Assembly (NCBI RefSeq): GCF_000367945.1
Contig: NZ_KB849179.1
Span: 2,787,592-2,851,591, forward strand
From: Acinetobacter proteolyticus
GTDB taxonomy: Bacteria > Pseudomonadota > Gammaproteobacteria > Pseudomonadales > Moraxellaceae
Length of the DNA: 64,000 bases
Direction: 5' to 3'
The position numbers were made by a program, and so were the translations under genes. The notes below the pieces were generated by a model that did not search any database, was not told the DNA's origin, and was given only the letters and a program-made list of their open reading frames with translations. Shown in pieces: positions 9,464 through 17,752 of the stretch. How positions within the stretch are numbered: the stretch's first letter is position 1; the number at the start of each line of letters is the position of its first letter.

Positions 9464-10432
9464 ATGATCGTTCCACAGCATTGGGCAGAAGCTAAAACAA
9501 AAACCAAGATTGCAGGGCGACAATACACCATTAAACGCTTTGGTTGGTCAGATCAAAACATTGAAGCAGCACAATCACATGCTGAGCAACGTGTTGCCGA
9601 GGCAATTGAAAGGATCAAGGCTGGTGAAAATATTCGAAGAATCGACCATAAAGTTCCCTACAATGGTGCCGAAGGCGTACCAATCAGAGAACAGATTATT
9701 GCTCAGCATGACGATGTCATTATCACGCGAAATTCCTACGGCGCATTATGCTTAAATACCCCAGATGTGTTATTTGCAGATATCGATTTCGAATACACAC
9801 CTCGATTTAGACTGTATCTATTGGCTTTTTTATTGTTAATGCTGCTCGCAAGTATTGGGGCTGTTTACTTAGGTTCATGGATGATCTTGGGAGTCGGAGT
9901 GATTGTTTCCCTCATCTTGACAGGGCTTGTTGGTAAAGGATTGTTCTATTTACAAAGCAAGTTGTTTGGAACACCAGAACAGCGTGCATTTGCATCAATT
10001 CAAGATTTCTCTCAACAATACCCCACATGGCATTTACGCGTTTATCTCACGCCAAAAGGTTATCGTGTTTTGGCAATGCATCAAACCTTTGAACCTAAAA
10101 GTGATGAAGCTCAATTATTATTCAATGCCATTCATGCGGATTCTAACTACGTCCGAATGTGTAAAAATCAAAATTGTTTCCGAGCCAGAATCAGCCCAAA
10201 GCCTTGGCGAATTGGTGTGAATCGCTTAGCGCTAGGCGTTTGGCCAGTGAGTGAAGCACGTTTAGCGATCCGTGAAAACTGGGTTCGAGACTATCAGAAA
10301 CAAGCCGAGAACTATGCATCATGCAAATTTGTGGCACAATTAGGCAGTCAGGTCACCCACATCAAGGCGAAGCGAGTACAATCGCTACATGACCAATACT
10401 GTCAATCTGACACTCGCTTAGACATCGCATAA
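9464..10432 (+). CDS. hypothetical membrane protein
   Basis: I do not recognise this 322-residue protein. An N-terminal soluble region of about 110 residues contains a helix rich in Ala, Glu and Arg. Two adjacent transmembrane segments follow at about residues 113-155 (LYLLAFLLLMLLASIGAVYL and the next hydrophobic stretch), then a C-terminal cytoplasmic domain of about 160 residues with Cys-containing CKNQNCFRARISPKPWR. It has a good AAGGA ribosome site. It is the first gene of a likely three-gene operon: the GH25 muramidase starts 10 bp after its stop and dinB overlaps that gene. The context gives no clear function. Confidence 0.75.
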   Translation: MIVPQHWAEAKTKTKIAGRQYTIKRFGWSDQNIEAAQSHAEQRVAEAIERIKAGENIRRIDHKVPYNGAEGVPIREQIIAQHDDVIITRNSYGALCLNTPDVLFADIDFEYTPRFRLYLLAFLLLMLLASIGAVYLGSWMILGVGVIVSLILTGLVGKGLFYLQSKLFGTPEQRAFASIQDFSQQYPTWHLRVYLTPKGYRVLAMHQTFEPKSDEAQLLFNAIHADSNYVRMCKNQNCFRARISPKPWRIGVNRLALGVWPVSEARLAIRENWVRDYQKQAENYASCKFVAQLGSQVTHIKAKRVQSLHDQYCQSDTRLDIA

Positions 10433-10442
10433 CACAATCGAT

Positions 10443-11204
10443 ATGGCAAAAAAATCTGCAAAATTTCCATCGACACAACATTATCCGACTTACGCCAGTA
10501 TCGGTTTAGCGCTCATGCTGGGTGTAGTTAGCTACTTTGGCTTGTTCTATCAACAGAAAGCCTCGGCACAGGATTATGCCATTCGCGGCTTTGATGTATC
10601 CCACCATCAAGGTGAGATTAACTGGAAAAAAATCTCGCCGATGCAATATCAATTCGTCTATCTCAAAGCAACCGAAGGCGGTGATTTTAAAGATCGTAAC
10701 TTTCAGGAAAACTGGCTCAGAGCACGTGAACGTGGCCTGCATGTCGGTGCTTACCATTTTTATCGGCTGTGTCGTGATGGCGCCATACAAGCCGAAAATT
10801 TTATTGCGACCGTTCCCAAAAAAGCCGATGCTCTACCGCCTGTGATTGATTTGGAATATGACAGTAACTGCATTAACGCCTATACCAAAGAACAATTACT
10901 GAAAGAAATTCAGGTCATGCATGACCAACTGCAACAGCATTATGGCAAACAACCGATTTTTTATATTTCTAAAAGCTTTTATCACATTGTGTTGATGGGG
11001 AACTTTAACAACACTCCATTATGGGTCAGAGACTATGAAGGTAAACCCGAGCTCAAAGATGGTCGACAATGGCTGTTTTGGCAGCATAGCAGCCAAGGCA
11101 AAATCGACGGCATTCCCAAAGCCGTGGATTTAAATGTCTATGCCCAATCCCCAAAACAATGGCGCTTTTTTCTGAAAGCACAAGGCATTGAAGATGCCAA
11201 ATGA
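10443..11204 (+). CDS. glycoside hydrolase family 25 muramidase, membrane-anchored
   Basis: This 253-residue protein has one N-terminal membrane segment (about residues 18-36, possibly an uncleaved signal anchor), followed by a complete GH25 lysozyme domain. The catalytic landmarks are present: FDVSHHQG near residue 49 and the DxE acid pair in VIDLEYDSN near residue 137. GH25 enzymes cleave the beta-1,4 bond between N-acetylmuramic acid and N-acetylglucosamine, so the substrate is periplasmic peptidoglycan. It is translationally close to its neighbours, 10 bp after the membrane protein and with an 11-bp overlap with dinB. The link between a muramidase and a translesion polymerase is probably only co-transcription. 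Confidence 0.92.
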   Translation: MAKKSAKFPSTQHYPTYASIGLALMLGVVSYFGLFYQQKASAQDYAIRGFDVSHHQGEINWKKISPMQYQFVYLKATEGGDFKDRNFQENWLRARERGLHVGAYHFYRLCRDGAIQAENFIATVPKKADALPPVIDLEYDSNCINAYTKEQLLKEIQVMHDQLQQHYGKQPIFYISKSFYHIVLMGNFNNTPLWVRDYEGKPELKDGRQWLFWQHSSQGKIDGIPKAVDLNVYAQSPKQWRFFLKAQGIEDAK

Positions 11205-12261
11205 GTTACGCAAAATCATCCATATCGACATGGATGCCTTTTATGCCTCAGTCGAGCTCAAAGACCGCCCAGAGCTAAAAGATTTACCAGTGGTAATTTC
11301 CTCTCATCATCCGAGAGCCGTCATTGCCGCAGCGTCTTATCCTGCCCGTGTTTTTGGACTCCGTTCTGCCATGTCGATGGGACAAGCCAAAAAACTCTGT
11401 CCACAGGTCATCGTGATCGAACCCAATTTTGAAAAATACCGCGAAGTTTCAGCGCAAATTCATCAGATTTTTCAGCAATACACCCCCTTGATTGAACCGC
11501 TGTCTTTAGATGAAGCCTATCTGGATGTCACTGAGAACTTAAAGAATATCGCCAGTGCCACCGAAGTCGCAGCACAAATCCGTGCTGATATTTTTGCGGT
11601 CACAGGACTAACCGCCTCTGCGGGCGTAGCACCAAATAAGTTCTTGGCGAAAATTGCCTCGGATTGGAACAAACCCAATGGTTTATTTGTGATTAAACCG
11701 AATCAGGTACTACGTTTTATTCAAGATTTAGCCTTGAATAAAATTCCCGGGGTGGGCAAAGTCACTCAAGAACGGCTACAGCAACTGAATTTACATACCT
11801 TGGGCGATCTGCAAAAAATCGACGAAAATGTACTGATTCATCATTTTGGTAAATACGGCAAACAGCTGTATTTATATGCGCAAGGCATTGATCATCGACC
11901 AGTCAAAGCAGAACGGGAACGCCAGCAGATTTCCAAGGAAATTACTTTTGACGATGATTACACCCTTGCTCAATGCAGCCATGCGTGGCAGCCCTTGACC
12001 GAACAAGTCTGGCGCAGTTTAAATAAAAAACAGCTAACGGCTCGCGGTGTGACCGTCAAACTCAAGCTTAAAAATTTCCAAGTTTTACAGCACAGTAAGA
12101 GCTTTAAACAGGCGCTGCAATCGCAACAGGATTTAGCTCAAGTACTGTTACAACTGCTGGATGAAATGCATATTGACCCAGAACTCCAATTCCGTCTGGT
12201 CGGCGTCGGGGTATATCAGTTACAGGCGCTAGAAGAAGAATCACAACTTTCTTTGTGGTAG
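11194..12261 (+). CDS. dinB: DNA polymerase IV (Y-family translesion polymerase)
   Basis: This 355-residue Y-family polymerase begins [21 protein letters not shown], where [11 protein letters not shown] is the palm motif with the first catalytic Asp. The second acidic motif, [11 protein letters not shown], is at about residue 102. A helix-hairpin-helix block (KIPGVGKVT) and the little-finger domain follow. The polymerase copies past DNA lesions with low fidelity. The start is the ATG at 11194, 8 nt after AAGG; the TTG two codons upstream is less likely. The C terminus ends in QLSLW, resembling a beta-clamp-binding peptide. It overlaps the muramidase gene by 11 bp. I did not see an obvious SOS box at this gene, consistent with transcription from upstream. 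Confidence 0.95.
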   Translation: MPNELRKIIHIDMDAFYASVELKDRPELKDLPVVISSHHPRAVIAAASYPARVFGLRSAMSMGQAKKLCPQVIVIEPNFEKYREVSAQIHQIFQQYTPLIEPLSLDEAYLDVTENLKNIASATEVAAQIRADIFAVTGLTASAGVAPNKFLAKIASDWNKPNGLFVIKPNQVLRFIQDLALNKIPGVGKVTQERLQQLNLHTLGDLQKIDENVLIHHFGKYGKQLYLYAQGIDHRPVKAERERQQISKEITFDDDYTLAQCSHAWQPLTEQVWRSLNKKQLTARGVTVKLKLKNFQVLQHSKSFKQALQSQQDLAQVLLQLLDEMHIDPELQFRLVGVGVYQLQALEEESQLSLW

Positions 12262-12566
12262 TGCTGATTTTTTACACAAAAGCACAATCCGTACTGAAAA
12301 TTATGTTTGCTTTTTATCCAGTTTTCAGTACTCTTAGCAACGCAGTAACATTATCCTTGTTATTTGCTTTGCTAAAGAAAACCTCACTTTTAGCATCTGC
12401 TCCTGTGGTTGGCGTGACGATCAAATCCGAAGATTACAGGGCACTTTAGGTCTTCTTTTTCTATCCTCTTCCTGCTATCAAAAAATCAATATTTTCCACT
12501 ACGCACCGTCATAACTTCAGTTAAACTCGGCAGATAAAACTAGAAAATTCTGTATGTATATGCCTT
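12262..12566. other. intergenic region with long inverted repeat
   Basis: This 305-bp gap between dinB and creB holds a perfect 10-bp inverted repeat, GTACTGAAAA at 12291-12300 and its complement at 12322-12331, with a 21-nt loop. No U-tract follows, so it is not a classical terminator. The 64-codon frame across it looks random. No cre tag is visible upstream of creB. Confidence 0.5.
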
Positions 12567-13286
12567 ATGAAGCAAAAACAAATTCTCTGTGTTGAAGATG
12601 AAGCCGCCATCGTCCTGCCGCTACGTTATGCGCTTGAGCGTGAAGGCTGGTCAGTCAGTTGGGCCAATACTGGCACACAAGCATTACAATTACTGGTGCA
12701 ACAATCTTTTGACTTTATTATTTTAGATGTCGGACTACCGGATTTGAACGGCTTTGAAGTCTGCAAACAACTGCGCCAGAAAGATCAAACACCATTGTTA
12801 TTTTTAACAGCCCGTGATGATGAAATTGATCGAGTGGTAGGTCTCGAAATTGGAGCGGATGATTATTGCAGCAAACCCTTTAGCGCACGCGAAATTGTGG
12901 CCAGAATCAAAGCGATTTGGCGCAGAATGGAAGCGCAAGCTCAGCCTGTTACAACCTCTGTAGCAACGACGAAAACTGAAGTTATTGTGCAATCGGCAAT
13001 CTGGTCATGTCACCCGCAATCCTTGCAGATTTATTATCATCAACAAGCGCTACAATTGACTCGCTATGAATACCGCTTGTTATTTTTACTGATTCAGCAT
13101 CCAGAACAGGTGTTTAGCCGCCAACAACTGATGGATCATATTTGGGAACATCCTGAACATAGTTTGGAACGTACTGTCGATACGCATATTAAAAGTTTAA
13201 GGCAAAAGCTCAAACAGATTACCCCAGATGATGACCCAATTCGTACCCATCGTGGCTTTGGCTATAGCTTGATGAAGTTGAGCTAA
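12567..13286 (+). CDS. creB: response regulator CreB
   Basis: This 239-residue OmpR/PhoB-class regulator has a receiver domain at residues 1-120, with the acidic pair at Glu10-Asp11-Glu12, the phosphoryl-accepting Asp54 (IILDVGLPDLNG) and the conserved KPF near residue 104. The C-terminal winged helix is at about residues 140-235 and ends THRGFGYSL. It is assigned CreB rather than another OmpR-type regulator because it is followed after 3 bp by a CreC-like kinase and then by creD. CreBC responds to nutrient status and, in Pseudomonas and Aeromonas relatives, to penicillin-binding-protein inhibition. The start has only a weak ribosome site. Confidence 0.9.
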   Translation: MKQKQILCVEDEAAIVLPLRYALEREGWSVSWANTGTQALQLLVQQSFDFIILDVGLPDLNGFEVCKQLRQKDQTPLLFLTARDDEIDRVVGLEIGADDYCSKPFSAREIVARIKAIWRRMEAQAQPVTTSVATTKTEVIVQSAIWSCHPQSLQIYYHQQALQLTRYEYRLLFLLIQHPEQVFSRQQLMDHIWEHPEHSLERTVDTHIKSLRQKLKQITPDDDPIRTHRGFGYSLMKLS

Positions 13287-13289
13287 AAT

Positions 13290-14756
13290 ATGTCCATTTT
13301 CGTCCGTATCTGGTTTTTCTTTAACTTGGTGGTGGTACTCAGTCTAGGCTTTATCGCCTACACCCTGACCCAACAAGTCAAACCCAATGTACGGCAAGTG
13401 GTTGAAGATACCCTCGCTGAAAACGCCAATATCATTGCTCAACTGATTGCGGAAGATGTCTATCAACATCAGGTGGATACCCCAGAATTTGACCAAAAAA
13501 TTCAGGCAGCGTTATCCCGTCAACTGAATGCCACCATTTGGCAGCATCGCAAAGAACAGATTAACCAGCAACTGTACATTACCGATCCCAAAGGCATCGT
13601 GATTTATGATTCTGAAGGGCAAGCCGTTGGGCAAGACTATTCCAAATGGAATGATGTCTACTTAACACTGCGTGGCAAATACGGCGCACGTTCGACAGCA
13701 ACCAATCCCGATGACCGCAATAGCAGTGTCATGCATATTGCAGCACCGATTATTTATCAACAGCAATTGCTCGGTGTGGTCAGTATTGGTAAACCCAATC
13801 AGTCGGTACAACCCTATATTGAGCGCGCTGAACAGCAACTGATTTATCAAGCTCTCTGGATTGCAGCACTCAGTCTGCTTTTGGCCAGTATGGTGGCCTA
13901 TTGGCTCAGACATAGCATTGATCGTGTACGACGCTATGCACAGGCATTGGCACCAGTGAATCAAGCGCCCTTCTTCTATTCCGCCAAAGAACTCAATCAG
14001 GTGACTCAGGCACTGAGTGAGATGCGGGAAAAACTAGAAGACCGTGGTTATGTGGAAAACTATGTCAATACATTGACCCATGAACTCAAAAGCCCCCTCA
14101 CCGCGATTCAAGCCAGCGCTGAATTGCTACAGGATGATCTACCACTGACCGATCAGCAACAATTTGCGCTGCATATTGTTGAACAAAGCCAGCGGTTGCA
14201 ATCCTTGATTGAACGGATGTTGTTATTAACACGACTCGAAAAAAATCAGCATGTTTTAGAGTTTCAATCGGTCGATCTGAATCACCTGATTCAACAATGC
14301 TTTCAGCAACAGCAAAGTGCGCTACAACTGAAACAAATCCAAACACAACTTGATCTCCCCAAACACGGCTTAATCCATGCCGATCCATTTTGGCTGAAAC
14401 AAGCGCTGAATAACCTCTTGGACAACGCCAGAGATTTCTGCCCGCCACAAGGAAAAATTGCGGTTCAAGTTCAGCAAGACCCGAGCCATCACAGCATCAC
14501 TTTGCTGTTTTTTAATGAGGGCGATGCGATTCCTGAATACGCCTTAAACCGTGTATTCGAGACCTATTTTTCTCTACCGCGTCCGCATAATCAGCAACGC
14601 AGTACCGGCATTGGGCTCAGTATCGTCAAGCAGATTATCCAGCAGCACCATGGTCAGATTAGCATCCAGAATATTGAAGCGAATCGCCTCGACTTCTTAG
14701 CAACCCATCAATCTGGTGTGCTCTTAACCCTCATTCTTCACACAAACTTCACTTAA
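13290..14756 (+). CDS. creC: sensor histidine kinase CreC
   Basis: This is a 488-residue inner-membrane kinase. Transmembrane helix 1 is at about residues 5-27, followed by a periplasmic sensing region of about 155 residues with a Cache-like block (LYITDPKGIVIYDSEG), and transmembrane helix 2 at about residues 188-206. Then come a HAMP-like linker, a HisKA box with the phosphorylated His near residue 264 (LTHELKSPLTAI), and the ATPase with its N box (NNLLDNARDFC) and G box (GIGLSIVKQI). It starts 3 bp after creB, so the two are co-translated. Its last codons contain the cre tag that should drive creD. Confidence 0.92.
   Translation: MSIFVRIWFFFNLVVVLSLGFIAYTLTQQVKPNVRQVVEDTLAENANIIAQLIAEDVYQHQVDTPEFDQKIQAALSRQLNATIWQHRKEQINQQLYITDPKGIVIYDSEGQAVGQDYSKWNDVYLTLRGKYGARSTATNPDDRNSSVMHIAAPIIYQQQLLGVVSIGKPNQSVQPYIERAEQQLIYQALWIAALSLLLASMVAYWLRHSIDRVRRYAQALAPVNQAPFFYSAKELNQVTQALSEMREKLEDRGYVENYVNTLTHELKSPLTAIQASAELLQDDLPLTDQQQFALHIVEQSQRLQSLIERMLLLTRLEKNQHVLEFQSVDLNHLIQQCFQQQQSALQLKQIQTQLDLPKHGLIHADPFWLKQALNNLLDNARDFCPPQGKIAVQVQQDPSHHSITLLFFNEGDAIPEYALNRVFETYFSLPRPHNQQRSTGIGLSIVKQIIQQHHGQISIQNIEANRLDFLATHQSGVLLTLILHTNFT
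14737..14752 (+). promoter_or_regulatory. CreB-binding cre tag
   Basis: The sequence TTCAC ACAAAC TTCAC is an exact match to the CreB operator TTCAC-N6-TTCAC known from E. coli and, as the blr tag, from Aeromonas. It sits inside the last codons of creC, in the direct orientation and 80 bp before the creD start, the expected position for activating creD separately from creBC. Confidence 0.85.
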
Positions 14757-14831
14757 GCTTCAAACTGAACTCATCCGAAGCGCATCTCGCATAGAGATAC
14801 TGGTCATATCCTAATGACCATGGAATTTCAT

Positions 14832-16220
14832 ATGCGTCGCAATTTTATCAATCTTAAAATCGGAGCCATTCTGTTCCTGATTTTGATTTTTTATATTGGT
14901 TTGTTTTTTATTTCGAGCTTGGTCTCAGAACGCCAAAGCTATCAACAACAAGTCATTCATGACATCGCTAACGAACAAATTCGTCCACAACAAATCGTTG
15001 CACCTTATTTAAAACTGCCCTACCAAGTGCAAACCACCTGCACCGATGAGCAGAAGAAGAGTTATCCCTGTATACAAACCCTCTTTGTCGCTATCGGGGC
15101 TGAAACGACCGACTGGAATGCACAATTTAAGGTTTCGGACAGCACTTATAAGCGCAATAACTATAAAGCAATCAGCTATCAGAACTCGATGTCAGGCAAA
15201 GGTACATTCAAGGCCATCGATAACGAAGCAAAACGTGATTATCGATGGGAACAGGCTGAAATTATTTTCCCAATCCAAGATGCGCGTGGGCTGAATGCCA
15301 AACCGATCTTCAATATTGATGGTAAGGCCTATAAGTTCGACTTTTCTGAGCAAAGCCAAGGGCAACGTGGTTTTGATCTGATGCATCTGACAGCAAAACA
15401 ATATCCTGAATTGGTACAAAAATTTCAGCAAGGGTTTAAGTTTGGCTTAGAATTTGAACTTGAAGGACTCAGTGAATTCAGTTTTATTCCCACCAGTTAT
15501 GAAATGACCTATCAGGCCAAAGGCAACTGGGGCGATGTAAAATACGATAGGCAAAGTCTTCCGTTCAAAAAATCCAGTGAAAAACATCAATTCCAAGCGG
15601 ACTGGAAAAATATCGCACTGGGTAAACGCAATTTAGAAAATGTGTCATTGTGCGAAAATAGCCAGTGCTTTTATCAGGTCCTAAACTCACAAAATGCACC
15701 CGCAGAAGCCGCTTATGATAGCCGTACTCCCTCCAATATTTCAGGCATTTCGGCTCAATTCCTAGAGCCTGTCAATATCTATACCCAAACCGATCGTGCC
15801 ATTAAATACGGCGTGATGGTGATCATCATTACCTTTGGTTGCTTCTTCCTGTTTGAAGTTTTAAAACAACTTAAAATCCATCCTGTGCAATATGCCTTGG
15901 TTGCGATGGCACAAGGTGTGTTCTTCGTGCTGCTACTTTCAATCAGTGAATATTATGCTTTTGCGTTGGCTTATCTGGTTGCGGCCAGTGCCTGCGTTGG
16001 ACTGATTACATGGTACTTATACTTCGTGGTCAAAGGGATTAAACCGGCGCTGTTATTCGGGATTTTATTGGGTGTACTCTACGGCATGATGTATCTCTTG
16101 CTGCAATCCAGCGGTAAAACCTTCTTATTCGGTTCGATCCTTTCCTTCATCTTGATTGCCTGCGTCATGTTCATCACCCGTCATGTCAATTGGTATCAAT
16201 CCGAACCACAAAGCCAATAA
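14832..16220 (+). CDS. creD: inner-membrane protein CreD
   Basis: This 462-residue protein matches CreD: an N-terminal transmembrane helix (about residues 8-28) followed by the conserved SERQSYQQQVI segment, a periplasmic domain of about 280 residues, and five or six C-terminal membrane helices from about residue 315, starting near IKYGVMVIIITFGCFFLFE. The ATG at 14832 is chosen because GGAA lies 6 nt upstream and E. coli CreD begins at the matching place; an ATG 18 bp earlier is possible. CreD is a target of the CreBC system and has been tied to envelope integrity and beta-lactam response. A terminator follows. Confidence 0.93.
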   Translation: MRRNFINLKIGAILFLILIFYIGLFFISSLVSERQSYQQQVIHDIANEQIRPQQIVAPYLKLPYQVQTTCTDEQKKSYPCIQTLFVAIGAETTDWNAQFKVSDSTYKRNNYKAISYQNSMSGKGTFKAIDNEAKRDYRWEQAEIIFPIQDARGLNAKPIFNIDGKAYKFDFSEQSQGQRGFDLMHLTAKQYPELVQKFQQGFKFGLEFELEGLSEFSFIPTSYEMTYQAKGNWGDVKYDRQSLPFKKSSEKHQFQADWKNIALGKRNLENVSLCENSQCFYQVLNSQNAPAEAAYDSRTPSNISGISAQFLEPVNIYTQTDRAIKYGVMVIIITFGCFFLFEVLKQLKIHPVQYALVAMAQGVFFVLLLSISEYYAFALAYLVAASACVGLITWYLYFVVKGIKPALLFGILLGVLYGMMYLLLQSSGKTFLFGSILSFILIACVMFITRHVNWYQSEPQSQ

Positions 16221-16230
16221 ACACATATAT

Positions 16231-16257
16231 GGGCGAAGCAATGTATTCGCCCCTTTT
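16231..16257 (+). terminator. intrinsic terminator of the cre operon
   Basis: The stem GGGCGAA/TTCGCCC with an 8-nt loop is followed by CTTTT, 11 bp after the creD stop. Confidence 0.85.
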
Positions 16258-16282
16258 GATTGTATGGATGAGGAATAAAACC

Positions 16283-16486
16283 ATGTACCAAACGACTTAT
16301 TTAGCGTTAAAGCAACTCAAACAGCTATGCCCTTTACATAGCTCGATTGCAAGCTGTCTGAATCAATTAAGACAGGCCAAAATTCAGTTTTTAAATCTGG
16401 GAAATATCATTATCTGCCCACAACAACGCTGCATTCTATTTTTCCAACAGCGCAACTTAATGGAAATAGAAACTTTTTTAGCCTGA
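16283..16486 (+). CDS. small Cys-containing hypothetical protein
   Basis: This 67-codon frame starts at an ATG preceded by GAGGA with 8-nt spacing, which is better than most background frames in the window. The product, beginning MYQTTYLALKQLKQLC, contains four Cys and a hydrophobic block (FLNLGNIIICPQQRCILFF) but no signal peptide. It lies between the cre terminator and RidA, on the same strand as both. An in-frame ATG at 16268 is another possible start. I recognise no family. Coding status is supported by the ribosome site only. Confidence 0.5.
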   Translation: MYQTTYLALKQLKQLCPLHSSIASCLNQLRQAKIQFLNLGNIIICPQQRCILFFQQRNLMEIETFLA

Positions 16487-16561
16487 TTTATAGAAAATTA
16501 CATTGCTGTCGAATTGCATCAAGTACAATTGCGACTCTACTTTTTCGATTAGGGAATCACT

Positions 16562-16915
16562 ATGTCTGTGCAACGCCTTCATGTCACATCACGTTATTGC
16601 GAAGTTGCCATTGCGGGAAATCTCGTTCATTTAGCAGGCCAATTGGCGGATGATACCAGCGTTGATGTAACAGCACAGACACAGCAGACACTAGACAATA
16701 TTGACCGTCTATTGGCAGAAGCAGGCACAGATAAAACCCATATTTTATCAGTCATTATCTTTTTAAAAGACATTGAAAAAGATTATGCAGCCATGAATGC
16801 AGTCTGGGATGCATGGATTGCTGAAGGCCATCCTCCAGCACGTACCTGTGTCGAATCTAGGCTCTATACACCAGATGTACTGGTTGAAATGACCGTAACT
16901 GCGGTTCTGCCTTAA
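16562..16915 (+). CDS. RidA/YjgF family protein
   Basis: This is a 117-residue member of the RidA (YjgF/YER057c/UK114) family, whose archetype hydrolyses reactive enamine/imine intermediates released by PLP enzymes. The core features are visible: the AGNLVHLAGQLADD strand, the QTQQTLDNIDRLLAEAG helix and the C-terminal block PPARTCVESRL with the conserved Arg that binds the substrate carboxylate. The length is typical for the family. GGGA lies 9 nt before the ATG. Its stop codon overlaps the stop codon of the converging DUF2726 gene in the shared TTAA. Confidence 0.93.
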   Translation: MSVQRLHVTSRYCEVAIAGNLVHLAGQLADDTSVDVTAQTQQTLDNIDRLLAEAGTDKTHILSVIIFLKDIEKDYAAMNAVWDAWIAEGHPPARTCVESRLYTPDVLVEMTVTAVLP

Positions 16916-17451
16916 TAAGATTTTACCGCGAAATCATTATATTTCATCATGCGATCTGCTTTAGGCATCGACATTGAACTCGTTGCTGAAGCTGCTACTG
17001 GTGCAGCTTCAAACAGATCTGGAACTAAATCTTCTCGGAGTTCTTGTTCAGTTGGAATGCTGCTATAACGTAGCACACGATAGCCTGCCAATTCGAGTAA
17101 GCTGTCTTGATAATGCTTTTGATGTAAGCGATTGACATAGGATTCGTCTGCAATCTCAATCACTGCAAGCACTTGATGTTGTTGATCTAAAACGACAAAA
17201 TCCGCAACCAAACCTTGATACTTAAGACGCGTATGCGCAAATTTAGTGGTCAGCAAGGCATCAAAAGACACATGCGCCAACACGGTATGACGTGGTAAAA
17301 CGGCTTGTAAACGCATCAAGGTAATTTGCTCTGCAATATTCAAGATACCGCGACGCTTTAACGGACTGTCCTGACGCCTATTTTGTTGTAGGCGGCGAAG
17401 TGCAAGCGCTGTGATTAACAGCAACCCAACTATTGTTATAAAATAATACAT
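16912..17451 (-). CDS. DUF2726-domain membrane-anchored protein
   Basis: This 179-residue protein has one N-terminal transmembrane helix (about residues 3-19) and a cytoplasmic DUF2726 domain (about residues 40-145). The domain looks like a degenerate restriction-endonuclease-like fold: strand-rich VADFVVLDQQHQVLAVIEIAD followed by a helix and LAGYRVLRY. In related nuclease-fold proteins the D...ExE pattern coordinates metal, and DFVV/AVIEIAD fits it. The function of the family is unknown. The tail is Ala/Ser-rich. It ends within the stop codon of RidA on the opposite strand. Confidence 0.8.
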   Translation of the reverse strand: MYYFITIVGLLLITALALRRLQQNRRQDSPLKRRGILNIAEQITLMRLQAVLPRHTVLAHVSFDALLTTKFAHTRLKYQGLVADFVVLDQQHQVLAVIEIADESYVNRLHQKHYQDSLLELAGYRVLRYSSIPTEQELREDLVPDLFEAAPVAASATSSMSMPKADRMMKYNDFAVKSY

Positions 17452-17486
17452 TTCTAACTAATCCCTTTAGATTTTTTATAATCATT

Positions 17487-17508
17487 TTGGCTTTAAGCCA
17501 ATTTTTTT
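17487..17508 (+). terminator. plus-strand hairpin with U-tract upstream of DUF2726 gene
   Basis: TTGGC, a 5-nt loop and GCCAA are followed by seven T. The orientation fits plus-strand transcripts. The nearest plus-strand gene is RidA, which ends 572 bp earlier, so the RidA message may run antisense through the whole DUF2726 gene before stopping here. Confidence 0.6.
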
Positions 17509-17710
17509 AATCAATAACAGTGATAGCAAAATCATTTTGCAGTGCAAACTTAAGTTTTTTAATCGTGTTTTCCTAGACGACCAAAGTCGTAACCACCCTC
17601 TGCTCTTTATTTATAATCATTCGTCATTCAAGATTCAAGTCGTTATTGTCAGTTTATGTTTCTACTCCCCCGAGTTTTACGGTGAATTTGTGACCACTCG
17701 TCATTTAAAT

Positions 17711-17740
17711 AAAAAAGCATGGGATTTCCCATGCCTTTTT
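17711..17740 (-). terminator. intrinsic terminator of the YgiQ gene
   Basis: On the minus strand the stem GCATGGG/CCCATGC with an AAAT loop is followed by TTTTTT, 19 bp past the YgiQ stop codon. Confidence 0.9.
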
Positions 17741-17752
17741 ATGGATCTCGAA

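Noticed and set aside
12255..12449. 64-codon frame between dinB and creB
   Set aside because: No ribosome site, starts inside dinB, composition like random intergenic sequence.
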